Notes: generated by a model from the sequence alone, not told the origin. DNA of 64,000 nt from Acidobacteriota bacterium (GCA_018000455.1 JAGNJW010000001.1:186001-250000), one strand, 5' to 3'. Positions 1 through 10,289 are shown, counted from the first letter of the stretch. Numbers and translations are program-made.

Positions 1-1430
1 CCATGCGCAAGCTGCTGCCGGCCATCTACAACCTGAAGTCCGACGGACTACTGAGCGACCACTTCACGCTCGTGGGCGTCGGACGCGATCCGATGGCACG
101 CGAGCAGTATCAGGAGAAGGTGCGCCGCGACCTCGAACGCTTCGGGCCGCAGCCCGTCGACCGCGAGCGGATGACCTGGATCGCCGACCGCGCCACCTAC
201 ATCACCGGCGCCTACGACAGCGAGACGACCTACCGTCAGCTCAGCGACACACTACTCGGCGGCGACGGCCCCAGGAGCGTGCTGTTCTACCTGGCGACGC
301 CGCCCAGCCTGTTCGAGCCAATCATCGAACGCCTCGGCTCGGTCGGACTGGCCGACGAAGCGTTCGGCGCGTGGCGGCGGGTCATCATCGAGAAGCCGTT
401 CGGGCGGGATCTCGAAACGGCACGCGAACTGAACCACAACATTCTGTCGGTGCTGCGCGAGTCCCAGGTCTACCGCATCGACCACTACCTGGGCAAAGAG
501 ACCGTGCAGAACATCATGGCGCTCAGATTCGGCAACGGCATCTTCGAGCCGCTCTGGAATCGCAGCTACATCAACCACGTGCAGATCACGGTCGCCGAAA
601 CCGTCGGTGTCGAACAGCGCGGCGGCTACTACGACACGTCTGGCGCGCTGCGCGACATGGTGCAGAACCACCTCTTCCAGTTGCTGGCCGTCACGACGAT
701 GGAGCCGCCATCGTCGTTCCAGGCCGAGCCCGTGCGTGACGAGCGCCTCAAGGTGCTCGAGGCCGTGCGGCCGTACACCGCGGAATCAGCCGCGCGTGAC
801 GTCGTGCGAGGCCAATACGGCGCCGGCGAGAACGGCGCCCGCCAGGTGCCCGGCTATCTGGCCGAACCGAAAGTGGCGCCCGACTCCGAGACCGAGAGCT
901 ACGTGGCGCTCAAGGTGCTCATCGACAACTGGCGCTGGGCCGAGGTGCCGTTCTACTTGCGCACTGGCAAGCGGATGCCCACGCGCGTCACCGAGATTGC
1001 GGTGCAGTTCAAAGGGGCGCCGCACGCGCTCTTCCGCGAGACGCAGATCGACCGCATGCACCCCAACTGGCTGGTGCTGCGCATCCAGCCGAAGGAGGGC
1101 ATCTCGTTGCAGTTCGAAGCCAAGGTGCCCGGGCCGCGCGTGCGGCTGGATACGGTCAAGATGGACTTCTCGTACGCCGACTACTTCGGCCAGTCGCCCA
1201 ACACCGGCTACGAAACCTTGCTCTACGACTGCATGATCGGCGATGCCACGCTCTTCCACCGGGCCGACGTCGTCGAGACCGGGTGGGACATCGTGAAGCC
1301 GCTGCAGGACTCCTGGCAGGAGACCGCCGCGGCGCCGGTCGAGTCGTACGCAGCCGGCTCGTGGGGGCCGGCTGGCGCAGATACCCTGCTCCGCCGCGAT
1401 GGACGGGCCTGGCGCGAGCCGGTCGCGTGA
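1..1430 (+). CDS. zwf: Glucose-6-phosphate 1-dehydrogenase, 5' end outside window
   Basis: Oxidises glucose 6-phosphate to 6-phosphogluconolactone with NAD(P)+, the entry to the oxidative pentose phosphate and Entner-Doudoroff routes, in the cytosol. The reading frame enters from the left edge. The first visible residues, [11 protein letters not shown], align with the stretch that in G6PDs directly follows the N-terminal nucleotide-binding GASGDL motif, so the ATG at position 3 is an internal Met and only about 20-40 residues are missing. The catalytic signature RIDHYLGKE is intact near visible residues 157-165, and the substrate-binding EKPFGRDL precedes it. The C-terminal domain is complete and ends in TGA at 1428-1430. 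The downstream glucosidase follows directly with a possible GTGA overlap, suggesting co-transcription. Confidence 0.96.
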   Translation, partial: MRKLLPAIYNLKSDGLLSDHFTLVGVGRDPMAREQYQEKVRRDLERFGPQPVDRERMTWIADRATYITGAYDSETTYRQLSDTLLGGDGPRSVLFYLATPPSLFEPIIERLGSVGLADEAFGAWRRVIIEKPFGRDLETARELNHNILSVLRESQVYRIDHYLGKETVQNIMALRFGNGIFEPLWNRSYINHVQITVAETVGVEQRGGYYDTSGALRDMVQNHLFQLLAVTTMEPPSSFQAEPVRDERLKVLEAVRPYTAESAARDVVRGQYGAGENGARQVPGYLAEPKVAPDSETESYVALKVLIDNWRWAEVPFYLRTGKRMPTRVTEIAVQFKGAPHALFRETQIDRMHPNWLVLRIQPKEGISLQFEAKVPGPRVRLDTVKMDFSYADYFGQSPNTGYETLLYDCMIGDATLFHRADVVETGWDIVKPLQDSWQETAAAPVESYAAGSWGPAGADTLLRRDGRAWREPVA

Positions 1431-1456
1431 GGCGCACCGCTGTGACGGCCAGCACG

Positions 1457-4135
1457 ATGAGCGCCTCTGCCACGGCCACAGCGACGACCGCCGAGCACGA
1501 ACGCCTCGACCAGCAGCATGCGCGCAGCGCCCACTGGAGCCGCTGGGGCCCGTACCTGAGCGAGCGCGCGTGGGGCACGGTGCGCGAGGACTACAGCAGC
1601 GACGGCACGGCGTGGGAGTACTTCCCGCACGACCACGCCCGCTCGCGTGCCTATCGATGGAATGAGGACGGGCTCGGCGGCATCTGCGATCGGCATCAGC
1701 GCATCTGTTTCGGTCTGGCGCTGTGGAACGAGCGGGATCCGTTTCTCAAGGAGCGTCTCTACGGGTTGACGGGCAACCAGGGCAATCACGGCGAAGACGT
1801 CAAGGAGCAGTACTTCTATCTCGACTGCACGCCGACGCACTCGTACATGAAATGGCTCTACAAGTACCCGCAGGCCGCCTTCCCCTACGACGTGCTGCTC
1901 GATGAGAACCGGCGGCGGGGCCGCGGCGAGCCAGAATTCGAGCTGATGGACACCGGCATCTTCGACCTCGACCGCTACTTCGACGTGTTCGTGGAGTACG
2001 CAAAGGCTGGCGCCGAGGACATCCTGGTCGAGATTACGGCCTGCAATCGCGGTCCCGATCCCGCGCCGCTGCACCTGCTGCCGACGGTGTGGTTCAGGAA
2101 CACCTGGTCGTGGACCGAAGGCAGTGAGCGCCCCGAGATGGCCGCCAGGGCCGGCGCCGATGGTGCCACGATCCAGATCGACGAGCCGATGTACGGCCGG
2201 CGTTGGCTGCACTGCGAGGGCGCGCCGGCGCTGCTCTTCACCGACAACGAGACCAACACCGCGCGTCTCTTCGGGGCGCCGGGGCCGCGATTCGCCAAGG
2301 ATGGCATCAACGACCTCGTCGTGCATGGGCGACTCGACGCGGTCAACCCCGAGCAGCGCGGCACCAAGGCGTCGGCACACACGCGCGTCGTCGTGCCGGC
2401 CGGCGGCCAGGTGCGGTTGCGGCTCAGGCTCACCGACCAGGACCCGGCCGTGCACCGGGAAGCACCGTTCGCCGTGGCCTTCGACCGAACGTTGGCGACC
2501 CGTAAGCGCGAAGCCGACGCCTTCTACGACACGCTCGCGCCGGCATCGGACACCCCCGAGGCGCGCCAGATCATGCGCCAGGCGTTTGCCGGGCTGCTGT
2601 GGTCGAAGCAGTTCTATCACTACGTCGTGAAGGACTGGACGGAGGGCGACCCGGCCCAGCCGGCACCGCCCTCAGACCGGCGCGCCCGCAACGGCGAGTG
2701 GACCCACTTGTTTGCGGCCGACGTCATCTCGATGCCCGACAAGTGGGAGTACCCGTGGTACGCGGCGTGGGATCTGGCCTTTCACTGCGTGCCGCTCGCG
2801 CTGGTCGATTCCGAGTTCGCCAAGGCGCAGCTCGTGTTGATGCTGCGCGAGTGGTACATGCACCCCAACGGCCAGATGTCGGCCTACGAGTGGGCGTTCG
2901 GCGACGTCAACCCGCCGGTGCACGCCTGGGCGGCGTGGCGCGTCTACAAGATCGAAAAGCGGCGCCGCGGCGTCGGCGACCGCGTGTTCCTCGAGCGTGT
3001 CTTCCAGAAGCTGACCCTCAACTTCACGTGGTGGGTCAACCGCAAGGACGCCGACGGACGCAACGTCTTCCAGGGCGGCTTCCTCGGCCTCGACAACATC
3101 GGCGTCTTCGACCGCAGTGCCGAGCTGCCCACGGGCGGCCGCCTCGAGCAGTCGGACGGCACCAGCTGGATGGCGATGTACAGCCTCAACATGATGGCGA
3201 TCGCGCTCGAGCTGGCCGACGGCAACCCGGCGTATGAAGACATGGCGAGCAAGTTCTGGGAACACTTCCTGAACATCTCCAAGGCCATGAGCCACTGCGG
3301 CGGTCAGGAGGGGCAGGCACTCTGGAACGAGGAGGACGGCTTCTTCTACGACGTGCTCCACCTGCCAGACGCGCGCCAGGTGCCCATCAAGGTGCGGTCG
3401 ATGGTGGGCCTCATCCCGCTCTTCGCCGTGGAAACCCTCGAGCCCGAACGCCTCGAGCGCCTGCCGGCCTTCAAGCGGCGGCTCGAGTGGTTCATCGAGC
3501 ACCGGCCCGACCTGAGCGCGGGCGTGGCGAGCATGGACACGCCGGGACGGGGCGCCCGGCGCCTGTTGAGCGTGCTCGATCCGGCGCGTCTCAGACGGGT
3601 GCTGGCGGTGATGCTCGACGAGAACGAGTTCCTCTCGCCCTACGGTGTGCGAGCGCTGTCACGCACGCACCGGGAGCTGCCGTACGTGCTGCCGGTGAAC
3701 GGCACCGAACATCGCGTGGACTACGAACCCGGAGAGTCGACGACCGGCCTCTTTGGCGGCAACTCGAACTGGCGCGGCCCGATCTGGTTTCCCGTCAACT
3801 TCCTCTTGATCGAGTCGCTGCAGAAGTTCCATCACTATTTGGGCGACGGATTCACCGTGGAGTACCCGACCGGCTCGGGCCACATGCTGACGCTGTGGGA
3901 GGTTGCCGCCGAGCTCTCACGCCGCCTGTCGCGCATGTTCCTGCGCGACGCTCACGGCCGCCGTCCGATCAACGGCACGCTCGAGAAGTTCCATACCGAT
4001 CCGCACTGGCGCGATTTGATTCTCTTCCACGAGTACTTCCACGGCGACACGGGCGCCGGGCTCGGGGCGAGTCACCAGACCGGCTGGACGGCCCTGGTCG
4101 CGAAGCTCTTGCACCAGACGGATAGCCACGACTGA
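1457..4135 (+). CDS. GH63/MGH1-like glucosidase, about 892 aa
   Basis: A large cytosolic (no signal peptide) glycoside hydrolase resembling the bacterial proteins annotated simply as glucosidase, with a C-terminal (alpha/alpha)6-barrel of the GH63/mannosyl-oligosaccharide-glucosidase type. Visible hallmarks are the N-terminal block [18 protein letters not shown], a tryptophan/tyrosine-rich centre ([16 protein letters not shown]) and the C-terminal [13 protein letters not shown] typical of these barrels. The substrate cannot be deduced; alpha-glucosides or glycosylglycerates are plausible. The start is uncertain: ATG 1457 was chosen, but GTG 1442 and GTG 1427 (the latter overlapping the zwf stop as GTGA) are in frame and none has a strong Shine-Dalgarno. 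Location directly after zwf suggests that released glucose is fed to the pentose phosphate pathway. Confidence 0.85.
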   Translation: MSASATATATTAEHERLDQQHARSAHWSRWGPYLSERAWGTVREDYSSDGTAWEYFPHDHARSRAYRWNEDGLGGICDRHQRICFGLALWNERDPFLKERLYGLTGNQGNHGEDVKEQYFYLDCTPTHSYMKWLYKYPQAAFPYDVLLDENRRRGRGEPEFELMDTGIFDLDRYFDVFVEYAKAGAEDILVEITACNRGPDPAPLHLLPTVWFRNTWSWTEGSERPEMAARAGADGATIQIDEPMYGRRWLHCEGAPALLFTDNETNTARLFGAPGPRFAKDGINDLVVHGRLDAVNPEQRGTKASAHTRVVVPAGGQVRLRLRLTDQDPAVHREAPFAVAFDRTLATRKREADAFYDTLAPASDTPEARQIMRQAFAGLLWSKQFYHYVVKDWTEGDPAQPAPPSDRRARNGEWTHLFAADVISMPDKWEYPWYAAWDLAFHCVPLALVDSEFAKAQLVLMLREWYMHPNGQMSAYEWAFGDVNPPVHAWAAWRVYKIEKRRRGVGDRVFLERVFQKLTLNFTWWVNRKDADGRNVFQGGFLGLDNIGVFDRSAELPTGGRLEQSDGTSWMAMYSLNMMAIALELADGNPAYEDMASKFWEHFLNISKAMSHCGGQEGQALWNEEDGFFYDVLHLPDARQVPIKVRSMVGLIPLFAVETLEPERLERLPAFKRRLEWFIEHRPDLSAGVASMDTPGRGARRLLSVLDPARLRRVLAVMLDENEFLSPYGVRALSRTHRELPYVLPVNGTEHRVDYEPGESTTGLFGGNSNWRGPIWFPVNFLLIESLQKFHHYLGDGFTVEYPTGSGHMLTLWEVAAELSRRLSRMFLRDAHGRRPINGTLEKFHTDPHWRDLILFHEYFHGDTGAGLGASHQTGWTALVAKLLHQTDSHD

Positions 4136-4374
4136 GCCACGACTCGTCCGAAGGGCCACACGCTGCCAGAGGGCCTCGAGCGTCAGCGGCCCATCGGCCA
4201 AGGCCCACGCCTCGGTCGAACCGGCGCTTGACGCAGGCGGCATCAAGCCACGAGCCACCAGGGAGCCGAACGATGGGTGACTCACCATGCGGCGGATGGT
4301 CATACGCGTGGATCGCTGTCGCGAGGGGAAAGCCAGCCCGTGGCCGCGCTGGCGCCATCGCTACCCGGGTCGCG

Positions 4375-5544
4375 CTATTCGCCAAGGACGCGCAGCGCTG
4401 CGGCCGTACCCGCGCCGGGCGAGGCGATCGCCTTCTGGACGTGCAGCGCATCGCCCAGGGCGTCGAGACACAGCGCCACCATGGCCGCGGTGGAGCCGGC
4501 ACCCATGAGGCCGACGCGGAAGATCTTTCCGGCCAGCGGTCCGAGGCCGGCGCCCACCTCCATGTTGAAGCGCTGGAGCAGGTGTTGGCGCGCGCTCGCC
4601 TCGTCGGCGCCGGCCGGGACGCGAATGGCGTTGAGCGTCCACAGGCGTTCCCCTGCCGGCGGCAGCAGCGAGAGGCCCAGCGCCTCGACGCCGGCCGTGA
4701 GCGCCCGGTGGTGACGCTCGTGGCGCGCCCACCGCGCGGCCAGTCCTTCCTCCTCCACCGCCATCAGCGCCTCACGTAGCGCGTAGATCAACGACGCCGA
4801 CATCGTGTGGTGATACTTCCGGCGCACCCAGTAGTCTTCGAGCAACCCGAGGTCGAGGTAGAAGCTGCGGCACTCGACCCGTCGCTCGAGCGCGCGCGGG
4901 GTGAACACCACCGGCGACAGGCCCGAGGGTGCTCCCAGACACTTCTGGCTGCAGCTGTAGACGGCGTCGAGGTCCCAGGCGCCGACGTCGAGCGGCATCC
5001 CGCCGAGCGACGTCACGGCATCCACGACCACGATCGCTCCCTGCTCGTGGGCGAGGGCCGCGATCTCCTGCACCGGGTTGAGGACGCCGGTGGAGGTCTC
5101 GGCGTGCACGACGGTCACCACGTCGGCCGCCGACGCCTTCAAGGCCCGCCGCACGGCTTCGGGATCGATGGCCCGCCCCCATTCGGCCTCGATCCGCGTC
5201 ACCGTGCCGCCGTACCTCGTGCAGATGTGGGCCAGTCGATCGGCGAAGTAGCCGGTCACCACCGACAGCACGCGTGTGCCGGGCTGCACCAGGTTGGCGA
5301 CGGCCAGCTCCATCCCCGAGGTGCCGGTGCCAGACACCGCGAAGGCGAACGACCCATCCGGCGCCTGATAGACCCGCGCGAGCCTGGCGCGCAGGTCGTC
5401 CATGATCTCGACAAACTGCGGATCCAGATGGCTGAGCATGGGCGCGCCGAGCGCCCGCATGACACGCGGGGAGATTGGGCTCGGGCCGGGTCCGAGCAAC
5501 AGCCGTTCGGCAGCAGGAAGCATGAGAGAGCGTATTGCTCCCAT
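4375..5544 (-). CDS. Alanine-glyoxylate/serine-pyruvate-type aminotransferase (class V, PLP)
   Basis: A PLP fold-type I, class V aminotransferase of about 389 aa in the AGT/SGAT/purine-catabolism family. These enzymes move an amino group from alanine, serine or a related donor to glyoxylate or another 2-oxo acid. The PLP lysine lies in SCSQKCLGAPSG, matching the AGT motif SQK.L.AP.G. The preceding VVVDAVTSLGG holds the PLP-binding Asp, and the N-terminal LLLGPGPSPISPRVM is the family's typical opening. Start ATG 5544 was chosen; ATG 5523 is also possible, and the 18 residues upstream of 5544 look like basic low-complexity sequence. It is divergent from the oxalate-CoA-ligase-like gene with about 65 bp between the starts. 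In that company a role in glyoxylate/oxalate metabolism is likely, but the exact amino donor is unknown. Confidence 0.9.
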   Translation of the reverse strand: MGAIRSLMLPAAERLLLGPGPSPISPRVMRALGAPMLSHLDPQFVEIMDDLRARLARVYQAPDGSFAFAVSGTGTSGMELAVANLVQPGTRVLSVVTGYFADRLAHICTRYGGTVTRIEAEWGRAIDPEAVRRALKASAADVVTVVHAETSTGVLNPVQEIAALAHEQGAIVVVDAVTSLGGMPLDVGAWDLDAVYSCSQKCLGAPSGLSPVVFTPRALERRVECRSFYLDLGLLEDYWVRRKYHHTMSASLIYALREALMAVEEEGLAARWARHERHHRALTAGVEALGLSLLPPAGERLWTLNAIRVPAGADEASARQHLLQRFNMEVGAGLGPLAGKIFRVGLMGAGSTAAMVALCLDALGDALHVQKAIASPGAGTAAALRVLGE

Positions 5545-5609
5545 GGTCGGCCGCGCAAGCCGAGGCGCGCGTTGACGGCGACTGACCTGCTGAGGCACAG
5601 TGCAGCGCT

Positions 5610-7127
5610 ATGAGTGCAACCGACCCCACACCCACGACGCTGGTGGGTCTGTTCGCCACGACGCCGGCGAATCAGACGGCGATCGTGCTGCCAGAGCAGA
5701 ACATCCACATCACCTACGGGCAGCTCCGCGCGCAGGTCGCCTCGGTTACCGCGGCGCTCGCCGGCGCCGGCATCCGTCGTGGGGATCGGGTGGGCATGGC
5801 CATTCCGAACGGGCTGCCCACCATCGTGGCGTTTCTCGCCGCTGGCGAGGCGGGCACGGCCGCGCCGCTCAATCCGGGCTACAAGGAAGAGGAGTTTCGC
5901 TTCTTCCTCGAAGACACCAACGCCAAGGTGCTGCTGCTGCCGGCCGACGGCGCCGACGAGGCGCGCCGCGCCGCCGGCGACAAGGTGCCGGTGCTCACCG
6001 TGAGCATGGACGAGGCCGGGACCGTGGCCATCGCCGGCGCGCCCTCGGGCAAACCGAAAATCGCCGCGTCGATCGACGACGTGGCGCTCATCCTGCACAC
6101 GAGCGGCAGCACGGGCCGGCCCAAGCGCGTGCCCCTCAGCCATGCCAACCTCTCCATCTCGGCACAGAACGTGGCCGCCAGCTACGCGCTGACGTCGAGC
6201 GACGTGTCGCTGTGCGTGATGCCGCTCTTTCACGTGCACGGGCTCGTTGCCTCGACGCTGGCCACGCTTGCCAGCGGCGGCACGGTGGTCGTGCCCGCCA
6301 AGTTCAGTCCGCTCTCCTTCTGGCGAATCGCGCGCGATCACGGTGCCACGTGGTATTCGGCCGTGCCCACGATTCACCAGTTGCTGCTCGCGCGCGTGGA
6401 ATCTGGCGCCCCGAAGCCGGCCGGCGCCGAGAAGCTCCGCTTCATCCGCTCGTGCAGCGCGTCGTTGCCGCCGCAGGTGATGCACGACCTCGAAGCGGCC
6501 TTTGGCGCGCCCGTGCTCGAGGCCTACGGCATGACCGAGGCGGCGCACCAGATGGCATCGAATCCACTGCCGCCGGGCGATCGTAAGCCGGGCTCGGTGG
6601 GGCCGGGCACGCGCGTGGGCATCAGCATTCGCGACGCCAATGGCGCGGAGTTGGCGCCCGGCGAGCGCGGGGAGGTGTGCATCCACGGCCCCAACGTCGT
6701 CACCGGCTACGAGAACAACCCCGAAGCCAACGCCACGGCGTTCTTCGGCCAGTGGTTCCGCACCGGCGATCAGGGCTTTCTCGACGAGCAGGGGTACCTC
6801 ACGCTCTCGGGCCGCCTGAAGGAGATGATCAATCGCGGCGGGGAGAAGGTCTCGCCGCGCGAGATCGACGAGGTGCTGATGGCGCACCCGGCCGTCGGCG
6901 AAGCCGTGTGTTTCGGCGTGCCACACAAGATGTGGGGCGAAGAGGTGGCGGCGGCGGTGACGCTCTCGGGCGCGGCCACCGAAGCCGAGCTGCTGGCGTT
7001 CTGCAAGGAGCAGCTGGCCGAGTTCAAACGGCCCAAGCAGATCCACATCACCGACACCATTCCCCGCACCGCCACTGGCAAGATCCAACGGCGGATCGTG
7101 GCGCAGGCCTTCGCGCCTCCCGCCTAG
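5610..7127 (+). CDS. AMP-dependent acyl-CoA synthetase, oxalate-CoA ligase (AAE3/PCS60)-like
   Basis: An ANL-superfamily adenylating enzyme of 505 aa. The AMP/P-loop signature HTSGSTGRPKRVPLSHANL occupies about residues 163-181, the A5 motif is YGMTEAAHQM, the hinge region reads GRLKEMINRGGEKVSP, and the A10 lysine is about K491 in TATGKIQRR. The HTSGSTGRPK...PLSHAN block and INRGGEKVSP are those of oxalyl-CoA synthetases (plant AAE3, yeast Pcs60), which convert oxalate, ATP and CoA to oxalyl-CoA. Resemblance is from memory and a medium-chain acyl-CoA ligase cannot be excluded by eye. It heads a plus-strand run: the reductase-like gene begins 14 bp later, then an OxlT-type antiporter, which supports oxalate as substrate. 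No oxalyl-CoA decarboxylase or formyl-CoA transferase is visible in the window. Confidence 0.85.
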   Translation: MSATDPTPTTLVGLFATTPANQTAIVLPEQNIHITYGQLRAQVASVTAALAGAGIRRGDRVGMAIPNGLPTIVAFLAAGEAGTAAPLNPGYKEEEFRFFLEDTNAKVLLLPADGADEARRAAGDKVPVLTVSMDEAGTVAIAGAPSGKPKIAASIDDVALILHTSGSTGRPKRVPLSHANLSISAQNVAASYALTSSDVSLCVMPLFHVHGLVASTLATLASGGTVVVPAKFSPLSFWRIARDHGATWYSAVPTIHQLLLARVESGAPKPAGAEKLRFIRSCSASLPPQVMHDLEAAFGAPVLEAYGMTEAAHQMASNPLPPGDRKPGSVGPGTRVGISIRDANGAELAPGERGEVCIHGPNVVTGYENNPEANATAFFGQWFRTGDQGFLDEQGYLTLSGRLKEMINRGGEKVSPREIDEVLMAHPAVGEAVCFGVPHKMWGEEVAAAVTLSGAATEAELLAFCKEQLAEFKRPKQIHITDTIPRTATGKIQRRIVAQAFAPPA

Positions 7128-7141
7128 CAGGCCGCCGCCAC

Positions 7142-8131
7142 GTGAAGATCGTCATTGCCGGCGCCGGCGCCATCGGCGGCTACCTCGGCGCCAAGCTCGC
7201 ACAGGCCGGCGCCGACGTGGTGCTGGTCGCGCGCGGTCCGCATCTGCGGGCCATGCAGGAGCGCGGCCTGCGGGTGCTCAGTCCCGACGGCGACTTCGAG
7301 GTCCGGCCTCAAGTGACCGCCGACCTGGCCACGGTGGGTCAGTGCGACGTCGTGTTCCTGGGCGTCAAGGCCCATGCGCTGACGGCCCTCGCCCCGACGC
7401 TCGGGCCGCTCTTCGGACCGGACACGGTGGTCGTGAGCACGCAGAACGGCATCCCGTGGTGGTACTTCCAGAACGTCGGCGGCGAGCTCAACGACCTGCG
7501 ACTCGAACGCGTCGATCCCGGCGGCGTCATCGCGGATGCGATCGAACACCGCCGGGTGGTCGGGTCGCTCGCCTACTTTGCGACCGATCTGGCCGAGCCC
7601 GGCGTGGTCAGGCATATCGAGGGCAACCGCATCAGTTTCGGCGAGCCCGACGGCAGCAAGAGCGAGCGGGCCAAACGCATCGCCGACGCGTTGATCGCTG
7701 GCGGTCTGCGCTGCCCGGTCACGGCGCGCTTCCGCCACGAGATCTGGGTGAAGCTACTCGGCAACGTGGCCTTCAATCCAATCAGCGCCCTGACCGGCGG
7801 GACGCTCGAGGAGATGGCGCGTCATGCCGACGTGTCGCAGGTCGTGCGCGAGCTGATGGCCGAGACCGAGGCCGTGGCCGCCCTTCTCGGCATCGAGCTG
7901 CCGATTTCGATCGACCAGCGGATGGCGGGCGCCGAAAAGGTGGGCGCTCACAAGACGTCGATGCTGCAGGACTGGGAAGCCGGCCGCCCGATGGAGCTCG
8001 AAGCGGTGGTGGGCGCGGTGGTGGAGTTGGGCGATCGCCTCGGCGTGGCGATGCCCGCCACGCGCGCAGTCTACGCGTGCGCGAAGCTGCTCGATGCACA
8101 CCGCGGGCAGCGTACGGTCGTCAAGGCGTGA
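7142..8131 (+). CDS. 2-dehydropantoate 2-reductase family protein (PanE/ApbA-like)
   Basis: About 329 aa with GTG start at 7142, placing it 14 bp after the acyl-CoA ligase. The N-terminus KIVIAGAGAIGGYLGAKLA is the Rossmann GxGxxG dinucleotide-binding motif. STQNGIPWWYF carries the family's QNG substrate loop, and WVKLLGNVAFNPISALTG holds the conserved lysine/asparagine helix of ketopantoate reductases. The family reduces 2-oxo acids to 2-hydroxy acids with NAD(P)H. In this operon the substrate is more likely another small 2-oxo acid than ketopantoate, but that is inference from context only. The long insertion GGELNDLRLERVDPGG after the QNG loop is seen in KPR paralogues found in catabolic clusters rather than in pantothenate PanE. 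Confidence 0.88.
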   Translation: MKIVIAGAGAIGGYLGAKLAQAGADVVLVARGPHLRAMQERGLRVLSPDGDFEVRPQVTADLATVGQCDVVFLGVKAHALTALAPTLGPLFGPDTVVVSTQNGIPWWYFQNVGGELNDLRLERVDPGGVIADAIEHRRVVGSLAYFATDLAEPGVVRHIEGNRISFGEPDGSKSERAKRIADALIAGGLRCPVTARFRHEIWVKLLGNVAFNPISALTGGTLEEMARHADVSQVVRELMAETEAVAALLGIELPISIDQRMAGAEKVGAHKTSMLQDWEAGRPMELEAVVGAVVELGDRLGVAMPATRAVYACAKLLDAHRGQRTVVKA

Positions 8132-8153
8132 CCGTCAGGGTCGGAACTCCGCT

Positions 8154-8159
8154 AGGAGG
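8154..8159 (+). promoter_or_regulatory. Shine-Dalgarno deciding the antiporter start
   Basis: A perfect AGGAGG lies six bases before GTG 8166 and only one base before GTG 8161, so 8166 is the supported start of the MFS gene. The longer upstream reading frame from 8094 would overlap the reductase gene and has no such site. Confidence 0.75.
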
Positions 8160-8165
8160 CGTGCG

Positions 8166-9404
8166 GTGAACGTGCACAATCGCTGGTTTCAGCTGGTCGC
8201 GTCGCTCGTGGCCATGATCATGATCGCCAACCTGCAGTACGCCTGGACGCTCTTCGTCCAGCCGCTGCAGGCCGGCACGGGCTGGAAGCTCTCGGACATC
8301 CAGACCGCCTTCACCTTGTTCATCCTCTGTCAGACCTGGGTGCAGCCGCTGGATGGCTGGCTCATCGACCGGCTCGGGCCGCGCTGGTTCATCACGGCGG
8401 CCGGGCTGCTCTGCGGGCTGGGGTGGGCTGGCATGGCCTACGCCACGTCGCTGCCCATGCTCTACACCCTGTACTGCCTGGCGGGCGTCGGTGCGGCGTT
8501 TGTCTACAGTGGCTCGATTGGATCGGCGCTCAAGTGGTTCAAGGATCGGCGGGGGCTCGCCTCGGGCATCATGGCCGCGGGGTTTGGCGGCGGCACCGCG
8601 CTCTTCATCCCCTTCATCTCCGCGACCATCGCTTCGCAGGGCTATCAGGCCGCGTTTCTCGCAACCGGCCTGGCGCAAGGGCTGGTGATCGCGCTGGTGG
8701 CGCAAGTGCTGCGACATCCGCCGGCCGATCGCGCGGCGCCGAAGGCCGTCGTCACGACCGCCAGCGGCAACGTCGGGCGCCATCACTTCACGACGCTGGA
8801 GATGCTGCGCACGCCGCAGTTCTACACGATGTACGTGATGTTCATCCTGATGGCCACCGGCGGCCTGCTCGTGACCGCCAACGCCGGACCGATGGCGCGG
8901 TCGTGGGGTCTGTCGGCAGCGGCGCTGACCCTGGCGGCCACGCTCAGCCCGATTGCCAACGGCGCGGCCCGGGTGTTCTGGGGCTGGGTCTCCGACCGGC
9001 TCGGGCGCGAGAACACGATGATCCTCACCTTCGTCCTGCAGGCGATCTGCCTGTTTCTCGTGGTCGCTGTCGGTCAGTACTCCGCGGCGATGTTCTCGGT
9101 GACCCTGGTGCTGGTCTACTTCACCTGGGGCCAGATCTTTGCGCTCTTCCCCGCGACGGCGGGCGACTACTTCGGCAGCAAGCACGCCACCTCGAACTAC
9201 GCCGTGCTCTACACCGCCAAGGGCGCGGCCTCGATCATCGGCGGCTGGTTCGGCGCCTTCCTGTACGAACAGTCTGGGAGCTGGACGATGGGCTTCTATG
9301 GCAGCGCCACCATGGCGCTGATAGCGGCGGGCATGGCCGTGGCACTGCGCGCGTCCCGGGAATCCGGCCGCGCCGTGGCGCCAGTGCCGGCGGTGGCCAA
9401 GTAG
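8166..9404 (+). CDS. OxlT/OFA-type MFS antiporter (oxalate:formate family)
   Basis: A 12-TM major facilitator protein of about 412 aa closely patterned on Oxalobacter OxlT. Shared blocks include NRWFQLV at the N-terminus, QYAWTLFVQPLQ in TM1, QTAFTL, EMLRTPQFY between the two halves and FWGWVSDRLGR. The two charged residues that bind the carboxylates in OxlT (Arg272 and Lys355 there) are both retained, as R269 in NGAARVFWGW and K352 in LYTAKGAASIIGG. That makes a dicarboxylate or oxalate substrate more likely than for other OFA members, which often lose them. The role would be inner-membrane exchange of oxalate (or a close analogue) against a monocarboxylate. The stop TAG shares its last base with the next gene's GTG start (TAGTG). 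Confidence 0.9.
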   Translation: MNVHNRWFQLVASLVAMIMIANLQYAWTLFVQPLQAGTGWKLSDIQTAFTLFILCQTWVQPLDGWLIDRLGPRWFITAAGLLCGLGWAGMAYATSLPMLYTLYCLAGVGAAFVYSGSIGSALKWFKDRRGLASGIMAAGFGGGTALFIPFISATIASQGYQAAFLATGLAQGLVIALVAQVLRHPPADRAAPKAVVTTASGNVGRHHFTTLEMLRTPQFYTMYVMFILMATGGLLVTANAGPMARSWGLSAAALTLAATLSPIANGAARVFWGWVSDRLGRENTMILTFVLQAICLFLVVAVGQYSAAMFSVTLVLVYFTWGQIFALFPATAGDYFGSKHATSNYAVLYTAKGAASIIGGWFGAFLYEQSGSWTMGFYGSATMALIAAGMAVALRASRESGRAVAPVPAVAK

Positions 9405-10225
9405 TGGAGACGCCGGCCACCCAACTCGCCGACGAACTGACGCGGGCCTACGCCGAGCGACAGTGCATCGCCGTGCCGAGCGGGCGGGGAAGCGGGTTCG
9501 ACCTGGCCGAGGCGTATGCGGTCGAGGACGAGCTCAGGCGCCGTCACGTGGCTGGCGGTCGCACGGTCGTCGGCTGCAAGGTGGGCTACGCCAACAAGGC
9601 CATGTGGCGGGCGCTGAAGCTCGACACGCTGGTGTGGGCCCACATGTACGACCACACCGTCTCCCATGCCGTTGCCGGGCGGGCGTCGCTCTCGTTAGGC
9701 GCGATGGTATCGCCGAAGATCGAGCCCGAGATCGTAATGAAGTTATCGAGCGCGATTCCTGACGGCACCCGCGACGCCGCCGCGGTGCTCGGGTGCGTCG
9801 AGTGGATCGCCCTCGGCTTCGAGATCATCGACTGCGTCTACGCAGACTGGAAGTTCCAGCCAGCCGACTTCGTGGCCTCGTATGGCCTGCACGCGGCGCT
9901 GGTCGTCGGCGAGCCACTCAGCGTCACCCCAGCCGGGATTCCCACGTTGGTCGAGGCGCTTGCCGCCTTCACGGTGTCGCTGCGCAAGGGCGGTGAGGTC
10001 GTGGCCGAGGGCGCGGGCCGAAACTCGCTGCGCAGCCCGGCGCTGTGCCTGGCGGAACTGGCGGCGGCGCGCACGAGGCAGCCTGGCACCGCGCCGCTTG
10101 CCGCCGGAGACCTCATCAGCTCCGGCACGCTCACCGAATCCCAGCCCATTGGCGGGGGTGAGCAGTGGAGCGCCGAGGTCGCCGGGCTCGACCTCAGACC
10201 GCTGACGCTCGATCTCGTGCCGTAG
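9404..10225 (+). CDS. 2-keto-4-pentenoate hydratase-like protein (FAH superfamily)
   Basis: About 273 aa, GTG start overlapping the antiporter stop by one base, hence translationally coupled. It belongs to the fumarylacetoacetate hydrolase superfamily (MhpD/XylJ hydratases and 4-oxalocrotonate decarboxylases), which use a divalent metal to hydrate or decarboxylate unsaturated 2-oxo acids. Visible metal ligands are the E-x-E of SPKIEPEIVMKL plus a downstream Asp within EIIDCVYADWKF. The C-terminal GDLISSGTLTESQPI is the usual hydratase ending. Neither a ring-cleavage dioxygenase nor another meta-pathway gene is nearby, so a role in aromatic catabolism has no contextual support. Action on an oxo-acid linked to the oxalate/glyoxylate genes is the alternative, unproven. 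Confidence 0.85.
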   Translation: METPATQLADELTRAYAERQCIAVPSGRGSGFDLAEAYAVEDELRRRHVAGGRTVVGCKVGYANKAMWRALKLDTLVWAHMYDHTVSHAVAGRASLSLGAMVSPKIEPEIVMKLSSAIPDGTRDAAAVLGCVEWIALGFEIIDCVYADWKFQPADFVASYGLHAALVVGEPLSVTPAGIPTLVEALAAFTVSLRKGGEVVAEGAGRNSLRSPALCLAELAAARTRQPGTAPLAAGDLISSGTLTESQPIGGGEQWSAEVAGLDLRPLTLDLVP

Positions 10226-10289
10226 GCCGAATCGGGCGCACACGCCGGCCGAGCACCACGACTGCCTGTCCCGCGGCAAGCGACGCGGG

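Noticed and set aside
5256-7088. 610-codon minus-strand frame opposite the acyl-CoA ligase
   Set aside because: No homology and it would overlap an intact adenylating enzyme; typical antisense frame in high-GC DNA.
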